Assembly: GCA_017619755.1 (NCBI GenBank)
Contig: JAFZRU010000065.1
Location: 17,439-81,438 of the forward strand
Source of the DNA: Prevotella sp.
GTDB taxonomy: Bacteria > Bacteroidota > Bacteroidia > Bacteroidales > Bacteroidaceae
Direction: 5' to 3'
Length of the DNA stretch: 64,000 bases
Each line of letters opens with the position of its first letter. Position 1 is the stretch's first letter. The notes beneath the pieces were generated by a model, which had not been told where the DNA came from, ran no database searches, and was given only the letters and a program-made list of their open reading frames with translations. This document shows, piece by piece, positions 8,906-18,469 of this stretch. The position numbers and the translations under genes are program-made.

Positions 8906-9511
8906 ATGAATTACAGAAGTATTTTGTTTCTTTCCATCCTGACTTTCGCATTGTCCGTCCAAGCACAAGAAGGCGACAATACACGTAGCACCAATACTGT
9001 CAAACCAAAAACCTCCACTCAAACCTTATCGTTTGATGTGGGGCCGGCATGGATTACATCAAGGATGTACACCCCTGGAGGAGACTACACATGGACGAAC
9101 GGCATAGAGATTGGGCTTGATTACTCTTGTGTATTTTCAAAAGGATATGGATTTGGTTTCTCAATTCTTCACAACTCTACAAGTTATCCTAAAGCTAAAG
9201 TCAAGTTGGAGTACGCCGGCCCATCGTTTGTCTATGCTGGTTTTCTCTCAAGCAGATGGCGTGGAATGGCAGAGATAGGCATGGGGCTTTCCCTTTTCCA
9301 TGATCAAGGATTTTCAAATGAAACTGGGTTAGGACTCAAGTATTCCACCAGCTTGGAATACTTGTTGACCAAGGATATTGGAATCAACATGAAACTACAG
9401 AGTGTAACCGTCTATTTTGGCGGAAAACAAAAACACTATGGTGGAGATGATGATGAGGTAAACGGGGTGGCTCGCGTAGCTTTCCAGTTAGGTGCATGCT
9501 TCCATTTCTAA
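8906..9511 (+). CDS. Outer-membrane beta-barrel protein, function unknown
   Basis: The 201-residue protein has a signal peptide (MNYRSILFLSILTFALSVQAQ). The mature part alternates aromatic and polar residues in repeated strands (LSFDVGPAWITSRMYTPG, GIEIGLDYSCVF) and ends VARVAFQLGACFHF with a terminal Phe, the usual sign of an outer-membrane barrel of about 8 strands. The start codon lies 4 bases after the preceding stop, so it is in the same operon. I recognise no named family. Confidence 0.65.
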   Translation: MNYRSILFLSILTFALSVQAQEGDNTRSTNTVKPKTSTQTLSFDVGPAWITSRMYTPGGDYTWTNGIEIGLDYSCVFSKGYGFGFSILHNSTSYPKAKVKLEYAGPSFVYAGFLSSRWRGMAEIGMGLSLFHDQGFSNETGLGLKYSTSLEYLLTKDIGINMKLQSVTVYFGGKQKHYGGDDDEVNGVARVAFQLGACFHF

Positions 9512-9551
9512 TCATTTTCAGTTTTACACTAAGACGGAAATTCAGACTATT

Positions 9552-10601
9552 ATGAGTATATTCAGTTTAAAAAGGATAAATGGGGGCATACTTGCCATAT
9601 ATGTATGTTTAAGTTTGATGTCTTGCAGAAATGTGTCGGACCATTATATTCTGCCAAATTTCCTTGAGAGAGTTTTAAATTACGAAACAAACAGTAATAT
9701 TGATGATTTTAGCATTAACATAATTACCCATAGGCCATCATCATTCTCTTTTTTTTGGGTGGATTTATCATTTGAAAGTGATAGTTGCTTTGAAATTAAC
9801 GAGCATGACATATGTGCGACAATCGGAAAGGATACGCTAAAAATTCATTCATGGGCACTCTTCTTTAACAAAGATAACACTTATAATGGGAAGTTGTTAA
9901 GAACGCCATCATTTGGCCGATATGATAGTTGGGATTCGATATATTTCCCTATGGTACCACAATTGAAAGTGCCTATGGGAAAAAACACCTTGCGTTTTGG
10001 TACTCATCAATATCATCCATTTTCATTACCCCTTAGGATATCTGTCATTTTAAGTGGAGTGCAAACGACTCCTGTTGTCTTGGAGTTGAAACCAGAAAAG
10101 GCCATCATGTACAGTCAAGATATAAAACTTGTGAAATGGGATGAGACCAAAATAATTTGTGAAAATGACAGTGTAAATGTATATTTATCAAGACAACCAT
10201 TGAAAAAAGATTCTTGCGAATTTCTTTGCTTGTTGTATTTTGATATGTTAGACAATGTAATTCTAAATAAAGGTAAGACAGTGGAAAATAAGAAGGAGTT
10301 GCCCATATCTTATATAGACTTTAATTTAGATGACATTGATTTGCGTCTCTCTGACACCTCCTATTGTGTTGAGGTCTTGGATGATATTCCATTTGATTTT
10401 TTCAATCCGTTTATCAGTAAAAAAGAAAGCCTGTCACAGGCTTGCATCCCTTTCAAAATAAGGCGTAAGGACGGAAGACCTGTTGACTACATCCCGGACC
10501 TAATCCTCCCTCCAGGCAATCTCTTACTCAAGGATGGGAAGCCGCTCTTGGTTGATACTATTGTATTTAAAGGCACCCTATCTCCTATTATCACCCCATA
10601 A
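9552..10601 (+). CDS. Putative lipoprotein, unknown function
   Basis: The 349-residue protein is taken from ATG 9552. An upstream in-frame ATG would add 20 residues ahead of the signal peptide and overlap the previous gene. The start gives a basic n-region, a hydrophobic stretch and the lipobox LMSC with Cys25. The sequence is rich in Asn, Asp, Phe and beta-strand-like stretches and matches no domain I know. Base composition is visibly more AT-rich than the housekeeping genes to the right, which hints at different ancestry. It lies between the barrel gene and another secreted-protein gene in the same direction. Confidence 0.6.
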   Translation: MSIFSLKRINGGILAIYVCLSLMSCRNVSDHYILPNFLERVLNYETNSNIDDFSINIITHRPSSFSFFWVDLSFESDSCFEINEHDICATIGKDTLKIHSWALFFNKDNTYNGKLLRTPSFGRYDSWDSIYFPMVPQLKVPMGKNTLRFGTHQYHPFSLPLRISVILSGVQTTPVVLELKPEKAIMYSQDIKLVKWDETKIICENDSVNVYLSRQPLKKDSCEFLCLLYFDMLDNVILNKGKTVENKKELPISYIDFNLDDIDLRLSDTSYCVEVLDDIPFDFFNPFISKKESLSQACIPFKIRRKDGRPVDYIPDLILPPGNLLLKDGKPLLVDTIVFKGTLSPIITP

Positions 10602-10622
10602 TAACAGAAGTGAATAATAAAA

Positions 10623-11282
10623 ATGAATCTTATGAAGCCTTTCATCTTTTTCATTCTGGCGGTTTTCTCACTCCAAACGGAAGCACAATGCAGATATTGC
10701 AACAGTTATGAGGACTACAAGACAGACAACTGGAAGGAACTGCCTTCCATTGACATCAAACATTATTCCAATTCGAAACAACTATGGACAAATAAACATG
10801 AGTATCAATTAAAAACAGACCTCAAGTCAACCAAAAAGATGTTGAGCAAGGAGGCTCTTATCATTCAGAAAGGAGACACGATGTATGTCAACCTACGCTA
10901 TTTGAGATGTGAAAAGGAGAATTTCGGCAAAGGTCTTGCCTATGGCATCCCCCTCATAGGCAAAAAGATTCTCTTCATCAGCAAACGTGTGGACAAAAAG
11001 TCTTCCAACAATCAATTGTTCTCATATCTTTTGTTTGGGGTGATGGGGAGTCTGATATCCTCATCGTTGAATATCAAAAACAATGCCTGCTACATACTGG
11101 ACACAGGCCGCAATGGAAAATACACCGACGTACTGATCATAGATGACGAGGTGATGAAAAAATTGCTTGTTAACGACAAGGAATTGCTTGACAAATATTT
11201 CATGATTGCAGACCAGAACGAGCGCGAGACACCCTCCAACATCCTGCCCCTGCTGAAGGAGAAAGGACTCATCGAACAATAA
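10623..11282 (+). CDS. Secreted protein of unknown function
   Basis: The 219-residue protein begins MNLMKPFIFFILAVFSLQTEAQ, a signal peptide; ATG 10632 is an equally possible start. The mature protein starts with CRYC, a Cys-x-x-Cys pair right after the cleavage site. A hydrophobic Gly/Ser-rich stretch (LLFGVMGSLISSSLNIK) near residue 145 may be a membrane-associating segment. No family recognised. The stop is 3 bases before the sigma factor start, so the two genes are almost certainly co-transcribed. Confidence 0.6.
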   Translation: MNLMKPFIFFILAVFSLQTEAQCRYCNSYEDYKTDNWKELPSIDIKHYSNSKQLWTNKHEYQLKTDLKSTKKMLSKEALIIQKGDTMYVNLRYLRCEKENFGKGLAYGIPLIGKKILFISKRVDKKSSNNQLFSYLLFGVMGSLISSSLNIKNNACYILDTGRNGKYTDVLIIDDEVMKKLLVNDKELLDKYFMIADQNERETPSNILPLLKEKGLIEQ

Positions 11283-11285
11283 CCT

Positions 11286-11768
11286 ATGGACGACAAGGAG
11301 CTTGCTTCTCTCTACAAGCGGCACTATGCCGAAATGCTGAACCACGCAAGGACGTTACTCTACGACGAAGAGGAGAGCCGTGACGTCGTAGCCGAAGTAT
11401 TTGCAGCCATAGCCCATGAAGACACCGTCATCCATACTGCGACGGAAAGGACGTTCCTGCTGAGATGTGTGAAAAACCGCTGCATCAACATCATCAACAG
11501 GATGAATACGCGGCAACGCGTGTCACGATTGTTCACCATGCGCACCTTGGAAGAAGGGGATGAGGACGAAGGAGAGAATGCAGAAAGGCTGAAACTGTTC
11601 ATGGAACAATGGTTGAGCAAACGCGCCATCGACATCCTCCACATGAGATTCGTCGAAGGAATGAAATACCAGGAGATAGCGGAAAGCCTGCACATCAGCG
11701 AAGCTGCCGTTTATAAATACCTCTCACAGTCACTGACTACGATACGCCAACATTTCAAAGCAAAATAA
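11286..11768 (+). CDS. ECF-type RNA polymerase sigma factor
   Basis: At 160 residues it has the length and layout of an extracytoplasmic-function sigma factor. Region 2 is at about 8-75 (LYKRHYAEMLNHARTLLYDE ... DVVAEVFAAI, then TFLLRCVKNRCINIINR). A short acidic linker follows (EEGDEDEGENAE), then region 4 at about 105-155 with a helix-turn-helix (MKYQEIAESLHISEAAVYKY). The next gene, 10 bases on, is the matching membrane anti-sigma protein. The pair is placed at the end of an operon of envelope proteins, so the factor may control the operon that encodes it. The target promoter cannot be read from the window. Confidence 0.88.
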   Translation: MDDKELASLYKRHYAEMLNHARTLLYDEEESRDVVAEVFAAIAHEDTVIHTATERTFLLRCVKNRCINIINRMNTRQRVSRLFTMRTLEEGDEDEGENAERLKLFMEQWLSKRAIDILHMRFVEGMKYQEIAESLHISEAAVYKYLSQSLTTIRQHFKAK

Positions 11769-11778
11769 CCCCACGAAC

Positions 11779-12369
11779 ATGAATGAAGACAAAATGAAAT
11801 CCTTGCTCGACATAATCGACCATGTGGAACAATTTTCAGACGCCGAGATGGAGCGTGTCCTGCGCGACAAGGAAACCTTGGCTTTCTACGAGACCATCGT
11901 CATGGTGAGACAGGCCCTACAATCCAAGGAAGTTCGAGGGAAGAACCTTTTGCTGCACCAAGGCTTTTTTTGGAAAGCGGCTTCCGTCATCATCATCCTG
12001 TTTGTCGTGGGAGCACTTGGCTATGCTGCATTCCACTTCATCGGTGGTCAGCCACGCGAAGAGCCGACCATCACCTCCACGTCCGTTTCCAACAGTTATT
12101 CAGAGGAAGGGTTGGCAGACAAGGAAATGGAAAAAGCTCCCATGGCAAAAACCGTTTTGTTTGAGAACAAGACGTTGCGTGAGGTGCTGGACAATGTATC
12201 CAAAGCCTACAAAGTGAAAGTCAAATACGAAAAGGTGGAAATTGCCAACCTGCGCCTATATTTCAATTGGGACACTTCTGTGGATATCCATGAGGTGTTG
12301 AACATACTCAACAGTTTCGATCATTTCCATCTGGAACTCGAAGGTAACACCATCGTCGTAAGCAAGTAA
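11779..12369 (+). CDS. Short anti-sigma (FecR-like) protein with DUF4974 domain, FecR domain absent
   Basis: The 196-residue protein has a cytoplasmic helical N-part (1-62) expected to bind the sigma factor, one membrane helix at about 66-88 (FFWKAASVIIILFVVGALGY) and a periplasmic C-part. The C-part at about 125-196 matches DUF4974 (VLFENKTLREVLDNVSKAYK ... NSFDHFHLELEGNTIVVSK), an STN-like fold common at the end of Bacteroidetes FecR proteins. The FecR domain usually found between membrane helix and DUF4974 is missing; only a Ser/Thr/Glu-rich linker is there. The protein is therefore about 120 residues shorter than usual. It is the last gene of the cluster. Confidence 0.8.
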   Translation: MNEDKMKSLLDIIDHVEQFSDAEMERVLRDKETLAFYETIVMVRQALQSKEVRGKNLLLHQGFFWKAASVIIILFVVGALGYAAFHFIGGQPREEPTITSTSVSNSYSEEGLADKEMEKAPMAKTVLFENKTLREVLDNVSKAYKVKVKYEKVEIANLRLYFNWDTSVDIHEVLNILNSFDHFHLELEGNTIVVSK

Positions 12370-12449
12370 CATAATCATTCTGGAAATATGTAAATAAATT
12401 GTACAGTTTTCAAGTTTAAAAATGGAACACTTAATGTATGTAAGAATTT

Positions 12450-12728
12450 ATGAAATCTAATAGGAATCCTACGGAAGAAGAGAAACTAATCATAAGTTTC
12501 TTGGCTACTAAAGCCAATTATTCACATAATAATTGGGAGAAAGACCTAAAAGTTGCCGAGATGAATGATGGCGGTATGGGTAATCTGCTCCTGATGCCAG
12601 TGGGTCAAGTCAATACAAAACGACTATTTAAAGCACTAATCAGTTAAGGCCGACCTTTGAATGATGACAGAGTTGTTACTATTGGGTTAAATAAATGGAA
12701 AAAAAAACATAAAATGCAATTTGAATGA
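12450..12728 (+). pseudogene. Remnant resembling DUF6984 small protein, in-frame stop
   Basis: An ATG at 12450 opens 65 codons (MKSNRNPTEEEKLIISFL ... VAEMNDGGMGNLLLMPVG) that resemble the N-terminal part of small DUF6984-type proteins as I recall them. It stops at TAA 12645-12647, but the same frame then runs on for 26 more codons (LNDDRVVTIGLNKW), which look like the expected C-terminal part. A nonsense change in a gene of about 92 codons is the simplest reading. It could instead be an intact 65-residue protein. The family match is from memory and uncertain. Confidence 0.35.
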
Positions 12729-12739
12729 AGAGAATTTAC

Positions 12740-12747
12740 TAATTTTG
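12740..12747 (+). promoter_or_regulatory. -7 box for the ATPase/TOPRIM-like cassette
   Basis: TAATTTTG matches TAnnTTTG and lies 31 bases before the ATG at 12779. A TTTG at 12720-12723 is 16 bases away, closer than the usual 19-21. This gives the two-gene cassette its own promoter. Confidence 0.5.
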
Positions 12748-12778
12748 CACTGACAATGTTGTTTGAAATGTAAGAAGT

Positions 12779-13843
12779 ATGATTGACAAGATAGACATAA
12801 AGAATTTCAAGTCGATAGCTCAAGCAAGTATGACTCTGGGTCGCGTTAATTTGTTTATTGGCGCAAACGGCTCCGGTAAGTCAAATATTCTTGAGGCAGT
12901 GGGTATGGCTGCCGCTATACGGAATAAGGAGGTGGCACTTGACAGCCTTGTGCAACGTGGCGTGAGAATCGCACGGCCCGAGCTAATGACAAACTCGTTT
13001 TTTGGTCAGTCTTCGTCAAAGCTCATCCGCATCAGCTTCTACGAAGGTGAAACGATGGCAAGCTATGATATAGAACGTCTGAAGAGTTCGGATATTTATG
13101 CTCCATGGAAGGTGAGTGAAATGTCGTTTCATCAAGAGGAAGAGAATTTGAAGAACCTTCAGGAAATGATCTTCCGCTATGCTATTTATTCTCCAGACAT
13201 TGATGCATTGCGAGGACTGACGTCAGGAGCAACCCTCTATCCGTTAGGCCTGCATGGAGAAGGACTCGATGTGTTGCTTGGTCAGTTGCCCAAAGAGGAA
13301 TTGGGAATTATCAAGGATACGGTGAAACGATTTGTCTCATGGGTGGATGATATGACCTTTGACTTTGAGGGCATGTATAAGTTCCAAGGATATAAGTTGG
13401 GACGTAGCAAGTCAGACTTGTATTTCCGTGACTCATTCATGCAAAAGAAGAATAACCTTTTCTCTGCGGAGAATGCCAATGAGGGTGTGCTGGTATTGCT
13501 GTTCTATTTGGCTCTGCTCGTGAGCAAGAGCACACCAAAGTTCTTCGCCATTGATAATATAGACACGGCACTGAATCCGCGTCTTTGCAGGTATCTGATG
13601 AAAGTGATAGGGAAGTTGGCGGCACAATACGACAAACAGTTGCTGATAACCACTCACAACCCTGCCATTCTGGATGGTATCACCCTGAATGGAGACGGAA
13701 CTCATCTTTTCATTGTAGAGCGTAGCGATGAGGGTGACACCCGTATCAACGAGTTGAAGATAAAGCCCGCTACGGAACGAAGGATGAAATTGTCTGAAAT
13801 GTGGATGAACGGATTGATAGGTGGTATCCCTGAGGAGTTCTAA
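12779..13843 (+). CDS. SMC/RecF-like AAA ATPase of a candidate defence cassette
   Basis: The 354-residue protein has an N-terminal Walker A, GANGSGKSN (Lys34, Ser35), after the typical opening IDKIDIKNFKSIAQASMTLG. The Walker B region reads FFAIDNIDTALNP (Asp259), where the usual DE is DN, a variant seen in AAA_15/AAA_21-type proteins with the same 'IDNID' signature. An ITTHNP segment follows as the switch/His motif. There is no coiled-coil arm of SMC length. The stop is 2 bases before the next gene. ATPases of this class paired with TOPRIM-like nucleases make up several anti-phage systems (OLD-type, PARIS-type), so a defence role is likely but inferred. Confidence 0.82.
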   Translation: MIDKIDIKNFKSIAQASMTLGRVNLFIGANGSGKSNILEAVGMAAAIRNKEVALDSLVQRGVRIARPELMTNSFFGQSSSKLIRISFYEGETMASYDIERLKSSDIYAPWKVSEMSFHQEEENLKNLQEMIFRYAIYSPDIDALRGLTSGATLYPLGLHGEGLDVLLGQLPKEELGIIKDTVKRFVSWVDDMTFDFEGMYKFQGYKLGRSKSDLYFRDSFMQKKNNLFSAENANEGVLVLLFYLALLVSKSTPKFFAIDNIDTALNPRLCRYLMKVIGKLAAQYDKQLLITTHNPAILDGITLNGDGTHLFIVERSDEGDTRINELKIKPATERRMKLSEMWMNGLIGGIPEEF

Positions 13844-13845
13844 AT

Positions 13846-14559
13846 ATGAGGGTAGGAGTCATAGCAGAGGGTTTTGCTGATGTCAATGTGATCAAGGCGA
13901 TTCTGAAAAAGATAGCAGGAATCGACGGTAGTGAGGTGAGATTGCTGCGACCACAGGAGCAACTGGACGAGACGGATTTGAACGAACTGAACTTCAGCAG
14001 CTGGCAATTGGTGTTTGAAAGTTGCAAGGACGAGGAAAAGCTTAGTGCCTTTTTTGAAGACATTGAAGGCGAAGCCCTTTTGATAGTTCATGTTGACACT
14101 GCGGAGAGAGGTTTAAAGGGGTTTGACATACCAGAACCGCAAAGAACTGGTTCGACTGATTATGCTGCTTATTCGGAACAAGTGAGGGTGAAGGTGATAG
14201 AAAAGCTCAAGTTTTTGCTTCCAGAGCGTTTCCATAAGAATATTGCCTATGCCATTGCCATAGAGGAGACGGATGCCTGGCTGATACCACTCTTTGAGAA
14301 CAACGCGAAGGACACGGCCTCACATACGAAAGCTAAAGAGACGCTTTCTAAACTAATAGGCAAGGACAAGAAGCGCCAGAAGGAATATACTGATACGTCG
14401 AAGAAGTCCCTGAACTACAAGAACCTTGGGAAACTGTTTGCGAAGAATCTGTCACTATGCAGGACACGAAACAAAAGTTTAGACCTGTTTTGTGCGGAAA
14501 TAGAGGAGAGGAAACTCCACCATCTTGACTATCCTTGTTCTCGTATGAAAAGAGTATGA
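13846..14559 (+). CDS. TOPRIM-like partner of the AAA ATPase (DUF4276/DUF4435-like fold)
   Basis: The 237-residue protein starts RVGVIAEGFADVNVIKAIL, which fits the TOPRIM/DUF4276 opening 'vEG..D...l' with Glu8 and Asp12. A buried strand ending LLIVHVDTAERG (Asp84) would be the second acidic motif, and IAIEETDAWLIP may be a third. The C-terminal third is basic (KAKETLSKLIGKDKKRQKE), suited to nucleic-acid contact. No catalytic activity is proven by this; I cannot assign it to one Pfam family without a profile search. It is translationally coupled to the ATPase gene, and both are AT-richer than the genes from 15 kb on. Confidence 0.65.
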   Translation: MRVGVIAEGFADVNVIKAILKKIAGIDGSEVRLLRPQEQLDETDLNELNFSSWQLVFESCKDEEKLSAFFEDIEGEALLIVHVDTAERGLKGFDIPEPQRTGSTDYAAYSEQVRVKVIEKLKFLLPERFHKNIAYAIAIEETDAWLIPLFENNAKDTASHTKAKETLSKLIGKDKKRQKEYTDTSKKSLNYKNLGKLFAKNLSLCRTRNKSLDLFCAEIEERKLHHLDYPCSRMKRV

Positions 14560-14584
14560 TGTGTAACATACTTGAAAACAAGAA

Positions 14585-14844
14585 GATAAAAAATATAAAG
14601 CAATAAAAAGGTCTTCTGCAAATAATCTTAACCGCAGCCGCTTGATAAAAACACTTGACGGTGTCGCAAAAAAAATAAAAACATTCTTGGAACATGAGCC
14701 AAGAGGTCCGTTGCAACTGATAGGGACAGACTTTATGTCGTCCTAATACCAAGAGGCCGTGTGCCAAACATTCGCCCTTTCGGGCGAACGGATGGACATA
14801 AAGTCCACCCCTACAGCAACACCGCCCTCTTGGCGTTTTTGGGA
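14585..14844. repeat. Multi-hairpin element, locus 3: 162-base inverted unit plus 104-base unit
   Basis: Bases 14741-14844 repeat the 104-base element of 6709-6812 (3 mismatches). Bases 14585-14746 align with 785-946. Read on the minus strand, 14699-14739 resembles the 3' half of the 104-base unit, so the two parts form an imperfect inverted pair. CCAAGAGG occurs at 14699-14706 and at 14749-14756, and both can pair with CCTCTTGG at 14826-14833. GACTTTATGTC (14729-14739) is fully complementary to GACATAAAGTC (14795-14805). Bases 14560-14931 contain no gene that I can support. Confidence 0.6.
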
Positions 14845-14894
14845 TTTTTCAACCGCACAGCACGGTATTTTTCGGGTTTTAGGGAAATGAAAAT

Positions 14895-14924
14895 CGCCAA
14901 GCACTGAGGTTCAGTTGCTTGGCG
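14895..14924 (-). terminator. Terminator of tRNA-Gln
   Basis: A 9-bp stem (CGCCAAGCA with TGCTTGGCG) and 12-base loop lie just after the 3' end of the tRNA on the minus strand, followed by ATTTTCATTT. Confidence 0.55.
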
Positions 14925-14931
14925 TTTTAAA

Positions 14932-15005
14932 TGGTTGGGATACTCGGACTCGAACCAAGAATGACAGGACCAGAATCTGTAGTGTTACCATTACACCATA
15001 TCCCA
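14932..15005 (-). tRNA. tRNA-Gln (anticodon CTG)
   Basis: The minus strand folds into a cloverleaf: acceptor TGGGATA/TATCCCA, D arm GTGT-AATGGTA-ACAC, anticodon loop TTCTGGT with CTG at positions 34-36, and a T arm with GGTTCGAGTCC. The 3' CCA is encoded (14932-14934). The last anticodon-stem pair is A-C. It is divergent from rsfS and has its own promoter box and terminator. Confidence 0.93.
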
Positions 15006-15036
15006 ATAAGTAGATGCAAATATCTCATTGCGTTTG

Positions 15037-15044
15037 CAAAGGTA
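15037..15044 (-). promoter_or_regulatory. -7 box of tRNA-Gln
   Basis: The minus strand reads TACCTTTG (TAnnTTTG) 31 bases upstream of the tRNA 5' end. Confidence 0.6.
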
Positions 15045-15124
15045 GGTCTTTTTCCTGAAACATGCAAGTTTTTCCTTACTTTTTTTTAAAAAAAGTTGTG
15101 TTTTGCTCTTTTTGGTCATTTTTT

Positions 15125-15155
15125 TTTGCTATTAGCGCAGTTTGCAGTATCTTTG
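15125..15155 (+). promoter_or_regulatory. Promoter of rsfS (rsfS-ftsH-cdsA operon)
   Basis: TTTG at 15125-15128, a 19-base spacer and TATCTTTG at 15148-15155 match the Bacteroidetes consensus, giving a leader of about 18 bases. Confidence 0.7.
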
Positions 15156-15180
15156 CATATCAATTGCAAACAATATTTGA

Positions 15181-15540
15181 ATGAACGAAGCAAAGAAATT
15201 AGTAGAAAACATTACGGAGGGCATTCAGGAGAAGAAAGGCCATGGCATCGTTGTTGCCGACATGACGGGCGTTGAAGGAGCCATCTGTCGCTATTTCGTC
15301 ATCTGCCAGGGCAACTCCCCGATGCAGGTGGAGGCCATCAGCGAGTCGGTGAGCGACACTGTTCGCGAGCGTCTTGGTGAGAAACCGGTGAAAGTGGTAG
15401 GTCTGACCCACGCCCAGTGGGTGGCGATGGACTACAGTGATGTCATCGTGCATGTCTTCCTCCCCGAGACCCGAGCCTATTACAACCTTGAGGGCCTTTG
15501 GGAAGACGCCCGTCTGACCCGTCTTCCCGACTTGGACTGA
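15181..15540 (+). CDS. rsfS: Ribosomal silencing factor RsfS
   Basis: The 119-residue protein has the normal length and order of RsfS/Iojap proteins: VENITEGIQEKKGHGIVVAD at the start, then the conserved central ICRYFVICQGNSPMQVEAIS and the C-terminal QWVAMDYSDVIVHVF ... RAYYNLEGLWEDA. RsfS binds ribosomal protein uL14 on the large subunit and blocks joining of the subunits when nutrients are scarce. It stands directly ahead of ftsH, an order common in Bacteroidetes. It is the first gene of the operon and has a clear promoter. Confidence 0.95.
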   Translation: MNEAKKLVENITEGIQEKKGHGIVVADMTGVEGAICRYFVICQGNSPMQVEAISESVSDTVRERLGEKPVKVVGLTHAQWVAMDYSDVIVHVFLPETRAYYNLEGLWEDARLTRLPDLD

Positions 15541-15594
15541 CCCACCCCTCCCCAATCAGCCCCTCTCCTTCCCCAACCGACATCAACCATCATC

Positions 15595-17630
<2,036 letters not shown>

Positions 17631-17634
<4 letters not shown>

Positions 17635-18467
17635 AGAACTTCATCACACGAACCATCACCGGCGTGCTCTTCGTAGTCGTCTTGGTGGGTTGTTTCCTCA
17701 ATCCCACGGCGATGGTGGTCCTTTTCGCCCTCATCACCGGGTTGACCGTCTGGGAATACAGCGGCTTGGTGAACGAATGGGACGACATCCAAGTGAACCG
17801 TTTCATCAGCACCGCCGCCGGCGTGTACCTCTTTTTGGCGATGGCCGGTTACTGCACCGGCATGACCAACGGTACGGTATTCATCCCCTACCTCATCACA
17901 TTGCTCTACCTGATCATATCAGAACTCTTCACCCAAGCCCCCAACCCCATCAACAACTGGGCGTATGCGATGCTCAGCCAGACCTACATCGCACTCCCCC
18001 TCTCCACCATCAACGTCCTGGCCTTCCAGACCGGCCCCACGGTGGAATACAACTACATCCTCCCGCTCTGCGTCTTCGTCTTCCTCTGGATCAACGACAC
18101 CGGGGCCTATTGCACCGGTTCGCTTCTCGGCCGCCACAAACTCTTCCCCCGCGTCTCGCCCGGCAAGACATGGGAGGGAAGCATCGGCGGAGCCGTCTTC
18201 GTCCTTGCAGCCGCAGCCTTGGTGGGGGTGCTCACCGGCGACGACATGCACACCCTCTCCATCCCCGTGTGGATGGGCTTAGGTCTCGTGGTGGTCGTTT
18301 TCGGCACGTTAGGTGACTTGGTTGAGTCTCTTTTCAAGCGCACGTTGGGCATCAAGGACAGCGGGAACATCCTTCCCGGCCACGGCGGCATGCTCGACCG
18401 CTTCGACTCGTCGCTCATGGCCATCCCCGCCAGCGTCATCTACATCTACTCCCTGTCCCTGTTCTGA
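17631..18467 (+). CDS. cdsA: Phosphatidate cytidylyltransferase CdsA
   Basis: The 278-residue integral membrane enzyme makes CDP-diacylglycerol from phosphatidate and CTP, the branch point for bacterial phospholipids. About eight hydrophobic helices are visible. The family signature is complete at the C-terminus: GDLVESLFKR, KDSGNILPGHGG and DRFDS, which hold the catalytic acidic residues and metal ligands. Translation is coupled to ftsH by the ATGA overlap, and the metallophosphoesterase gene starts 2 bases after the stop. Confidence 0.95.
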
Positions 18468-18469
18468 GA

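Noticed and set aside
14348-14767. Minus-strand frame overlapping the TOPRIM-like gene end and the repeat
   Set aside because: It runs across the repeat element and opposite a well-supported gene; no promoter or domain.
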